Below, piece by piece: positions 1-5,820 of a stretch of DNA of 7,711 nucleotides. The stretch is from Alphaproteobacteria bacterium TMED109 (GTDB lineage: Bacteria > Pseudomonadota > Alphaproteobacteria > TMED109): contig NHFK01000017.1 in NCBI GenBank assembly GCA_002171375.1, positions 8,117-15,827 on the forward strand, read 5' to 3'. Under the pieces are notes generated by a model. That model had not been told where the DNA came from, made no database searches, and was given only the letters and a program-made list of their open reading frames with translations. Positions within the stretch are counted from its first letter, which is position 1, and the number at the start of each line of letters is the position of its first letter. Made by a program: the position numbers and the translations under genes.

Positions 1-204
1 CTTAATAAATGGGAAAGTATAAATAAGATTGTTTTTGACATAGTTAATGACTTAGATGGTAGTTTTTCAGCTGAACATGGAATAGGAAAACTTAAAAGAG
101 AAGAATTAAAGTTTTATAATCCTGAAATTGAGATAAATCTAATGAAATCAATAAAAACTACTTTTGACCCAAAGAATATTTTAAACCCTGGCAAAGTGCT
201 ATAA
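1..204 (+). CDS. FAD-linked 2-hydroxyacid oxidase/dehydrogenase, C-terminal fragment (5' end outside window)
   Basis: Reading frame 1 is open from the first base to the TAA at 202-204 and gives 67 residues. The fragment contains SAEHGIGKLKREEL (fragment residues 23-36) and ends DPKNILNPGKVL. These are the closing motifs of the FAD-linked oxidase C-terminal domain found in GlcD, D-lactate dehydrogenase (cytochrome) and D-2-hydroxyglutarate dehydrogenase. In that family the EHGIG histidine lies near the flavin, and the enzymes oxidise a D-2-hydroxyacid to the 2-oxoacid. SAEHGIG with LNPGKVL at the very C-terminus is most like the D-2-hydroxyglutarate dehydrogenase-like branch, but the substrate cannot be fixed from this tail. 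The gap to the downstream acyl-CoA dehydrogenase is only 18 nt, so the two are probably co-transcribed. The family assignment is firm; the exact member is not. Confidence 0.87.
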   Translation, partial: LNKWESINKIVFDIVNDLDGSFSAEHGIGKLKREELKFYNPEIEINLMKSIKTTFDPKNILNPGKVL

Positions 205-222
205 AATTAGAAAGAAGATAAT

Positions 223-2004
223 ATGCAAGAATATAATGCCCCAATTGAAGATATTTTATTTGTACTTAAAAATGTTAAATCGGAAGTCCAAAATGAAAAT
301 GATGAATACTCTGATCCAGATTTGATGAAACAAATATTTGAGGAAGCTGGTAAATTCGCATCTAACGTTTTAGCCCCTTTAAACTCTATTGGCGACAAAA
401 AAGGAATTACCCTAGAAAATGGGTTAGTTAGAATGCCTCCAGGTTTTAAAGATGCTTATAAGCAATATATTGAAGGAGGTTGGTCTTCAGTTGCAGGGTC
501 TAAAAAATATGGTGGACAAGAAATGCCATGGAATATTGTTGGCGGATTAAACGAAATTTGGCATGCAGCTAATATGAGTTTTTCTTTAAATATGTTATTA
601 ACTCAGGGTGCAATTGAAGTTATAGAAGCATATGGAACAGAGGAACAAAAACAAAAATATTTACCTAAAATGATAAGTGGAGAATGGTCAGGCACTATGA
701 ATCTTACAGAACCTCAAGCAGGTTCGGACCTAGCTTTACTAAAATCAAAAGCTGTACCTAATGATGATAATTATAAATTATATGGAAATAAGATATATAT
801 TACTCATGGCGACCAAGATATGAATGAGAATATAGTTCATCTAGTCCTTGCAAGACTTCCTGATGCACCTGAGGGCAGCAAAGGAATATCCTTATTTATA
901 TCTCCTAAAAATATAGTAAATGAAGAAGGCAAAACATTAGAAAAAAATGATGTAAGAGTTGTATCTATTGAGCATAAACTTGGAACAAATGCAAGTCCTA
1001 CCTGTGTATTAGCTTATGGAGATAATGAGGGAGCTAACGCAGAATTAATTGGAGAAAAACATGGAGGTCTTAAAGCTATGTTTACAATGATGAATAATGC
1101 TAGGCTAAATGTAGGTATTCAAGGTGTTTCTATTGCTGAACGGGCATTCCAACAAGCATTTAATTTCTCTATGTCACGTCAACAGGGTAATTCTATAGAT
1201 GGCTCTAAAGATGGAACCGTAGCTATCATTGATCACCCTGATGTTCAACGAATGCTAATGGATATGAAATCTAGAATAGAAGCTATGCGCGCTCTATCAT
1301 TATTCACTGCAAATGAGTTAGATCTATCAAAAAATGCTTTATCTTCAGAAGATAAAATTAAGGCTCAAGAAAATTTAGACCTATTAACTCCTATAGTTAA
1401 AGCATGGTGTACAGACCAAGGGGTATTAATTGCATCTACTGGTGTTCAAGTTCACGGAGGAATGGGTTTTATTGAGGAAACAGGAGCAGCTCAACATTAT
1501 AGAGATGCAAGAATACTGCCTATATATGAAGGTACAAATGGGATTCAAGCTCTGGATTTATTAAGAAGAAAACTTACTCTAGATAATGGAAATGTGTTTA
1601 AAAGATTTTTATGTGATATGAGAAAAGATGCAAAAGAATGCTTAGAAACTAAAGAAGCAAAATTAGTAGAAATTGGAAAAAAGGTTATTTTTGCTATTGA
1701 TTTACTTGAAAATACTTCTGATGAACTTCTAAATATGTGGAAAAATAGTAAAAGAAATGCTGCATCTGGTGCCACTCCATTTTTGGATATGTGTGGAAAT
1801 ATATTTGGTGCTTGGATTATGGCTAAAAGCGCAATTAAAGCACATAATTTACTAAAAAATAATCAAGAAGATAAATTTTTAAATGATAAAATTGAAACTG
1901 CATACTTCTACGTAAATACTATATTAGAAATGTCGTTAAGTTTAAAGAATGTTGTTATAAATACTCATAAAAATATAAACTCAATATTTAATATGCAAGG
2001 TTAG
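223..2004 (+). CDS. Acyl-CoA dehydrogenase, large DmdC-like class with extra C-terminal domain
   Basis: This 593-residue FAD-dependent acyl-CoA dehydrogenase is much longer than the usual ~380-400 residues because it belongs to the class with a short N-terminal cap and an extra C-terminal helical domain. Approximate order: cap motif YNAPIEDILFVL (4-15), alpha domain to ~155, flavin-binding beta domain with MNLTEPQAGSDL (159-170) and YITHGDQ (192-198), helical domain ~280-450, extra C-terminal domain ~460-590. The catalytic base is intact as Glu436 in IYEGTNGIQALDLLRRKL. This architecture is shared by 3-methylmercaptopropionyl-CoA dehydrogenase (DmdC, DMSP demethylation) and by many paralogues acting on other short- or medium-chain acyl-CoAs, so DmdC activity is only a possibility. 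No dmdA, dmdB or dmdD lies in the window. The start ATG follows a purine-rich AGAAAGAAG stretch and keeps the conserved cap. The TAG stop overlaps the stop of the convergent hydratase gene by 4 bp. Electrons would go to ETF, encoded elsewhere. Confidence 0.93.
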   Translation: MQEYNAPIEDILFVLKNVKSEVQNENDEYSDPDLMKQIFEEAGKFASNVLAPLNSIGDKKGITLENGLVRMPPGFKDAYKQYIEGGWSSVAGSKKYGGQEMPWNIVGGLNEIWHAANMSFSLNMLLTQGAIEVIEAYGTEEQKQKYLPKMISGEWSGTMNLTEPQAGSDLALLKSKAVPNDDNYKLYGNKIYITHGDQDMNENIVHLVLARLPDAPEGSKGISLFISPKNIVNEEGKTLEKNDVRVVSIEHKLGTNASPTCVLAYGDNEGANAELIGEKHGGLKAMFTMMNNARLNVGIQGVSIAERAFQQAFNFSMSRQQGNSIDGSKDGTVAIIDHPDVQRMLMDMKSRIEAMRALSLFTANELDLSKNALSSEDKIKAQENLDLLTPIVKAWCTDQGVLIASTGVQVHGGMGFIEETGAAQHYRDARILPIYEGTNGIQALDLLRRKLTLDNGNVFKRFLCDMRKDAKECLETKEAKLVEIGKKVIFAIDLLENTSDELLNMWKNSKRNAASGATPFLDMCGNIFGAWIMAKSAIKAHNLLKNNQEDKFLNDKIETAYFYVNTILEMSLSLKNVVINTHKNINSIFNMQG

Positions 2005-2846
2005 TCAATAATTTCTGCCTCTGCAGTTAAAGATTGATAACCATTTTGATCTTTAATCCAAAGATCTAATCCATTTTTAGTTTTAATAGCTTGAGCAAAA
2101 ATAGTGCCTCCAACAAAAACGGGGCTTTTTAACTTAAATGTAAACTTAATAAGTTTTTGTTTATTTGTAATTATATTTTTTATCAAGTCTAATAAGAAAG
2201 TTGCCATTAAGGGCCCATGTACCACTATTTGTGGATAACCTTCTACATCCTTAGCATATGGAAAGTCATAATGAATTTTATGAGTATTATGAGTTAATGC
2301 TGAATACCTAAAAAGCATTTCTGGAGAAGTGCGCCATGATTTTTCATAATGAAAATTATTTGGAGCTTTAATATTAATAGTAGATTTAGCTTTTTGAGAT
2401 TTTCTATCTTCTCTATATACTAAGTTTTGAATTTCATTTATTAAGACTTCTTTTTTATTGGTAATTTCATGCTTAATTTTTAAAAAAGTTAGATTACCTG
2501 TTGAACCTTTTTTATTTTCAATTGAAATAATACTTGAAGTTTTTTTTAATTTCTCGCCAATTAATAGCGGTTTAAAATAATTTATTTCTCCTCCTGCATA
2601 CATTCTAATAGGCAAATCTATAGGAGGCATAAAACCTATTCTTTTTTCATGTCCATCGGGGCCTAAATTTTTTTGTAAAGGTAAATTTAAAAAATATAAC
2701 CAATGCCATCCATATGGAACTTCACCAATATCTTCACCGTCGTAATCAAATACAGAAGCCATTGCTCTTATTGGGAAATCACTAATATAATCCTCATTTT
2801 GGATAGATTTACCTATCCAAGACTTTATATCTGAACTACTTTTCAT
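2001..2846 (-). CDS. HTD2/MaoC-like enoyl-CoA hydratase (mesaconyl-C4-CoA / itaconyl-CoA hydratase family)
   Basis: The protein has 281 residues and a double hot-dog layout. The N-terminal FAS1-like dehydratase half (~5-145) carries GFMPPIDLPIRMYAGGEI (71-88). The C-terminal half carries LFRYSALTHNTHKIHYDFPYA (178-198) and VEGYPQIVVHGPLMA (201-215). These match the COG3777/HTD2 family, which includes mesaconyl-C4-CoA hydratase of the 3-hydroxypropionate cycle and itaconyl-CoA hydratase of Pseudomonas. Expected role: reversible hydration of a branched or dicarboxylic enoyl-CoA in the cytoplasm. Relative to classical hydratase-2 (SGDxNPIH), the catalytic Asp position reads Thr185 and the His is kept (His192); family members are generally SALT-type here. 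It is the last gene of the cluster. Its ATG lies inside the 3' end of the CoA-transferase gene (11-bp overlap), with GGAAAGAG about 5 nt upstream, which implies translational coupling. Family confident, substrate inferred. Confidence 0.9.
   Translation of the reverse strand: MKSSSDIKSWIGKSIQNEDYISDFPIRAMASVFDYDGEDIGEVPYGWHWLYFLNLPLQKNLGPDGHEKRIGFMPPIDLPIRMYAGGEINYFKPLLIGEKLKKTSSIISIENKKGSTGNLTFLKIKHEITNKKEVLINEIQNLVYREDRKSQKAKSTINIKAPNNFHYEKSWRTSPEMLFRYSALTHNTHKIHYDFPYAKDVEGYPQIVVHGPLMATFLLDLIKNIITNKQKLIKFTFKLKSPVFVGGTIFAQAIKTKNGLDLWIKDQNGYQSLTAEAEIID
2027..2066 (+). terminator. Nested inverted repeats, possible weak terminator of the plus-strand dehydrogenase transcript
   Basis: About 22 nt past the stop of the DmdC-like gene, TTAAAGAT (2027-2034) pairs exactly with ATCTTTAA (2049-2056). 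The latter overlaps a second dyad, GATCTTT (2048-2054) / AAAGATC (2060-2066) with a 5-nt loop, followed by a short T-rich stretch (2073-2077). The two hairpins are mutually exclusive. All of this lies inside the 3' coding region of the convergent hydratase gene. The stems are A/T-rich and no immediate U tract follows, so termination strength is doubtful. Confidence 0.25.
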
Positions 2847-3954
2847 TAAACTCTTTCCATATATCGATAGAATTTTCTCCTATACTAGGAATTTTACTAA
2901 TCCTATTTTTTTCACCTTTAACTATAGATGGAGGTGCTATTAGTTCTACTTCTTCATTCCCAATAATACATTTAACTTTTCTTAGCTGAGGATGATTTTC
3001 TAAATCATTAATAGAATTTAATACTCCACAAGCAATCCTTTCTTTTCTCAAACGTTCTAATAATATATCTTTATTATACTTAATAAATTCATCAGCAATT
3101 ATTTGATCAAGTGCAGTTCTATTTTTTACTCTATAAGTGGGCTTATTAAATCTTTCATCCTTTGATAAATCCTTAAGCATTAATACAGAAGAGCATAACT
3201 GGACCCACTCTCTCTCATTCTGAATAGATATTAAAATTTTTTTTCCACATTTAGTCATATATGCACCATAAGGTGCAATAGAGGGATGAGACAAACCAAC
3301 TCTTTCAACAGACCTACTTCCATATACGGTTTGAAGGTAGGGAACATTCATCCAATCTGCCATACCGTCAAATAATGAAACTTCTATTGCACTACCTTCA
3401 CCTGTTTTTTCTCTATTATATAAAGCTTGTAAAATTGAAGAATGTGCATTCATTCCACATGCAACATCACATACTGAAACTCCTACTCTTCCTTCTTCTT
3501 CTGCAGTTCCTGTAACACTGCATAAACCTGTTTCTGCTTGTACTAATAAATCATATGCTTTCATATCTCTATATGGACCGGTTTGACCATAGCCAGAAAT
3601 ATCGCAAGTAATTAATTTCTTATTTGAAGCTCTCATATATTTTGAGCCCAATCCTGCTCTTTCTGCAGCTCCAGGAGCTAAATTCTGAATATATATATCT
3701 GCAGAAGAAATTATTTTTTTTAGAAGTGCTAAATCTTTAGTATTTTTTATATCTATTACTAAAGATTCTTTACCTCTATTTAACCAAACAAAATAAGCAC
3801 TATTACCTTTTACATCTTTATCATAGTGTCTAGCAAAATCTCCCTCAGTTCTCTCGATTTTTATTACTCTTGCTCCAGCTTCTGCAAGCCTTAAAGAACA
3901 TAATGGTGCAGCTACCGCTTGCTCTAATGATACTACTAATATTCCTTCTAACAT
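2836..3954 (-). CDS. CaiB/BaiF family III CoA-transferase
   Basis: The 372-residue protein is slightly shorter than the ~400 typical of the formyl-CoA transferase family. The N-terminal Rossmann-like part reads LEGILVVSLEQAVAAPLCS (2-20) and then RLAEAGARVIKIERTEGDFAR (22-42). SGYGQTGPYRDMKAYDLLVQA (120-140) is the classic central motif. The catalytic aspartate that forms the acyl-CoA anhydride in this family is Asp163 in VSVCDVACGM. GEGSAIEVSLFDGMADW (185-201) is also typical. It moves CoA from a donor thioester to a free carboxylic acid, so it would supply the thioester for the adjacent dehydrogenase and hydratase. Family III members next to a HTD2 hydratase include succinyl-CoA:itaconate and mesaconyl-CoA transferases, but the acceptor cannot be read from sequence. 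The ATG has an AGGAG about 12 nt upstream (long spacing) whose first bases are part of the dehydrogenase stop codon. The stop (TAG) is inside the hydratase gene. Confidence 0.93.
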   Translation of the reverse strand: MLEGILVVSLEQAVAAPLCSLRLAEAGARVIKIERTEGDFARHYDKDVKGNSAYFVWLNRGKESLVIDIKNTKDLALLKKIISSADIYIQNLAPGAAERAGLGSKYMRASNKKLITCDISGYGQTGPYRDMKAYDLLVQAETGLCSVTGTAEEEGRVGVSVCDVACGMNAHSSILQALYNREKTGEGSAIEVSLFDGMADWMNVPYLQTVYGSRSVERVGLSHPSIAPYGAYMTKCGKKILISIQNEREWVQLCSSVLMLKDLSKDERFNKPTYRVKNRTALDQIIADEFIKYNKDILLERLRKERIACGVLNSINDLENHPQLRKVKCIIGNEEVELIAPPSIVKGEKNRISKIPSIGENSIDIWKEFNEK

Positions 3955-3969
3955 TTTTAATATTTTCTC

Positions 3970-5157
3970 CTAGTAAGATCTAGTAAGCCCTAGAATATTT
4001 TGAGCTATAAATGCTAAAATTAAGTTTGTTGATATAGGAGCAGTTTGATATAGCCTTGTTTCTCTATACTTTCTTTCTATATCATAATCTTCCGCAAAAC
4101 CATAACCTCCAAATGTCTGCATAGCAGATTCTGCAGCTTTCCAAGAAGCCTCTGAAGATAATAGTTTTGCTATATTTGCCTCAGCACCACAAGAAATACC
4201 ATTGTCAAATAATTGTGCAGCTCTATCAACCATTAATGCAGATGCTTCCATTTCAGCATAAGCTCTGGCAATTGGAAATTGTATACCTTGGTTCTGTCCA
4301 ATAGGTCTACCAAATACCTCTCTTGAAGATGCGTATTCTGTAGCTTTATCTAAGAAAAATTTTGCATCTCCAACGCATTCAGCTGCTATTAAAATACGTT
4401 CAGCATTCATTCCGTCTAATATATACTTAAAACCTTTACCTTCTGAACCTATTAGGCTTTCAAAAGGTATTTCTAAATCATCAAAAAATACTTCTGTAGT
4501 TGCATGATTAATCATAGTTCTTATTGGTTTAATAGTGAGACCATTATTTTTTGCTTTTTGCATATCTATAATAAATAAAGATAAGCCCTCAGTTCTTTTT
4601 ATGTTTTTATTAGAGGAAGTTCTTGCTAGAAGTAACATTAAATCCGAATACTCAGCTCTGCTTGTCCATACTTTCTGTCCATTGATAATATAACCAGTTT
4701 TTGTTTTTTCTGCTTTAGTCCTAATAGATAATGTATCAGTTCCTGCATCCGGTTCGGTTACTCCAAATGCTTGTAAACGTAATTCACCAGAAGAAATTTT
4801 TGGTAAATACTTATCTTTTTGTTCCTTAGAACCATGTCTAAGTAGAGCACCCATTATATACATCTGTGCGTGGCAAGCAGCTCCATTCCCCCCTGATCTT
4901 TGTATTTCTTCAAGTATAATACATGCTGCTTGAATAGGTAAACCTGATCCTCCATACTCTTCCGGTATTAAGCAAGCTAAGTAACCAGCATCTGTTAATG
5001 CCTTAACAAATTCTTCAGGATATTCTCTTTTACTATCTAAGCTTCTCCAATATTCACCAGGAAAATTACTACATAAAGTTATAACACCGGATCTAATATC
5101 TTCCCACTGATCACCATTGAGACTATTAATACTAGAAATTCTATTGCTTTCAGTCAA
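3970..5157 (-). CDS. Acyl-CoA dehydrogenase, IVD/LCAD-like active site, TTG start
   Basis: The 395-residue protein has standard acyl-CoA dehydrogenase length: N-terminal helical domain with LIPEEYGGSGLP (63-74), flavin/substrate beta domain with FGVTEPDAGTDT (131-142) and KVWTSRAEYSD (162-172), and C-terminal helical domain with SSREVFGRPIGQNQGIQFPIA (278-297) and FGGYGFAEDYDIERKYRETR (349-368). The usual catalytic Glu of YEGT is absent: the aligned stretch reads YQTAPISTNLI (370-380). A glutamate is present in the alternative helix-G position, Glu253 of MNAERILIA, as in isovaleryl- and long-chain acyl-CoA dehydrogenases, so activity is likely retained. Start choice: the codon at 5157-5155 is TTG, preceded by AAGGAAAG with 5-nt spacing. 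An in-frame TGA lies five codons upstream and the next Met is residue 99, beyond conserved motifs. It sits upstream of the CoA-transferase (15-nt gap) and 61 nt after the ThDP gene. Probable role: desaturating the CoA ester made by the transferase. Substrate unknown. Confidence 0.92.
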   Translation of the reverse strand: MTESNRISSINSLNGDQWEDIRSGVITLCSNFPGEYWRSLDSKREYPEEFVKALTDAGYLACLIPEEYGGSGLPIQAACIILEEIQRSGGNGAACHAQMYIMGALLRHGSKEQKDKYLPKISSGELRLQAFGVTEPDAGTDTLSIRTKAEKTKTGYIINGQKVWTSRAEYSDLMLLLARTSSNKNIKRTEGLSLFIIDMQKAKNNGLTIKPIRTMINHATTEVFFDDLEIPFESLIGSEGKGFKYILDGMNAERILIAAECVGDAKFFLDKATEYASSREVFGRPIGQNQGIQFPIARAYAEMEASALMVDRAAQLFDNGISCGAEANIAKLLSSEASWKAAESAMQTFGGYGFAEDYDIERKYRETRLYQTAPISTNLILAFIAQNILGLTRSY

Positions 5158-5218
5158 TACTTCTTTCCTTCAATCATCCTAAGTTTATAATTTCTTTTAT
5201 TATATACAAATATTTTAG
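5158..5218 (-). promoter_or_regulatory. Spacer inside the minus-strand cluster with a possible internal promoter
   Basis: This 61-nt gap is the only sizeable break in the five-gene cluster. It contains a minus-strand TATAAT (5204-5199) about 42 nt before the TTG start, with a weak -35 (TTAGAA, 5227-5222) at 17-bp spacing. No terminator-like hairpin was seen. It could let the dehydrogenase/transferase/hydratase trio be expressed separately from the ThDP pair; an A/T-rich chance match is equally possible. Confidence 0.25.
5163..5170 (-). promoter_or_regulatory. Ribosome binding site that decides the TTG start of the acyl-CoA dehydrogenase
   Basis: On the minus strand AAGGAAAG ends five nucleotides before the TTG at 5157-5155. 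It is the strongest Shine-Dalgarno-like sequence near any start in the window, and no in-frame ATG exists between the upstream TGA (5172-5170) and residue 99, so it supports TTG as the true start. Confidence 0.65.
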
Positions 5219-5812
5219 CTATTCTAATAATATTTTTTCACCAAGTAAGGCTTTCCTGAAGCGCGATTTAATATAGGCTCCTTCTCTAATAGGTAAAACT
5301 ATTTCTTCTTGCTCTTGATTAATTTTAATTACAGAAAAACTCAAATTTTTAATTTGATGAATTTTTGAACATAGTAATAATAAATCTGCTTTAGTTGTAA
5401 TAATTGATGAATTAATTATACCGGAACCAATTGCAATTTTTGATAAATTAGTGCTATAGGCAGTGTGTGTTTTTTGGGAACCTGTTTCTCCATACAACTC
5501 ATTATCAAATACTACTATAGATAGGTTTTTAGGTTGTTTTAATGCTATTGTAGCTAAAGATCCAATTCCCATAAGCATTTCTCCATCACCAGTTATTACT
5601 ATTACTTTTTTTTTTGGCTGACTTAACGCTAATCCTAAACCAATCATGCATGCATTACCCATTCCACCCCAAACATAAAAATTAAAATCATTATCTCCTA
5701 AAGAAGCTATATCCCAACAAGTTCCCCCTAAACCATTAACTACAAGGGTATCTTCTCGTTGTTTCAATAATTCACTAATCACATATCGTCTATTTAATCT
5801 AAATTTTGGCAT
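5219..5812 (-). CDS. Split ThDP-dependent 2-oxoacid decarboxylase, PP-domain (beta) subunit, ComE/phosphonopyruvate decarboxylase-like
   Basis: The 197-residue single-domain protein holds the pyrophosphate/Mg-binding half of a ThDP enzyme. WGGMGNACMIGLGLALSQPKKK (48-69) is followed by the ThDP motif GDGEMLMGIGSLATIA (75-90), closing at FDNELYGETGSQ (102-113). Asp76 and Asn104 are the expected metal ligands. Length and motif spacing match ComE-type sulfopyruvate decarboxylase beta subunits and the C-terminal half of phosphonopyruvate decarboxylase, rather than full-length pyruvate decarboxylase or acetolactate synthase (~550 residues). It must pair with the PYR-domain protein encoded 8 nt upstream to make a complete active site at the dimer interface. 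ATG is preceded by AGGA with a 6-nt spacer, and that AGGA overlaps the TAG of the upstream gene, indicating coupled translation. A run of ten A in the coding strand encodes Lys67-Lys69. Likely reaction: decarboxylation of a 3-substituted 2-oxoacid to an aldehyde; the substituent is unknown. Confidence 0.87.
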   Translation of the reverse strand: MPKFRLNRRYVISELLKQREDTLVVNGLGGTCWDIASLGDNDFNFYVWGGMGNACMIGLGLALSQPKKKVIVITGDGEMLMGIGSLATIALKQPKNLSIVVFDNELYGETGSQKTHTAYSTNLSKIAIGSGIINSSIITTKADLLLLCSKIHQIKNLSFSVIKINQEQEEIVLPIREGAYIKSRFRKALLGEKILLE

Positions 5813-5820
5813 ATTTAGTC

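Noticed and set aside
207..398. 63-codon open frame on the minus strand
   Set aside because: It lies wholly opposite the conserved N-terminus of the DmdC-like dehydrogenase and has no recognisable domain; low-complexity Ser/Phe-rich shadow.
1545..1775. 76-codon open frame on the minus strand
   Set aside because: It is antisense to the C-terminal domain of the same dehydrogenase, with Ser/Phe-rich composition typical of the reverse complement of an A-rich gene.
223..2004. Naming the large acyl-CoA dehydrogenase dmdC
   Set aside because: The architecture and catalytic Glu are shared by many paralogues and no other DMSP gene is visible, so only DmdC-like is justified.
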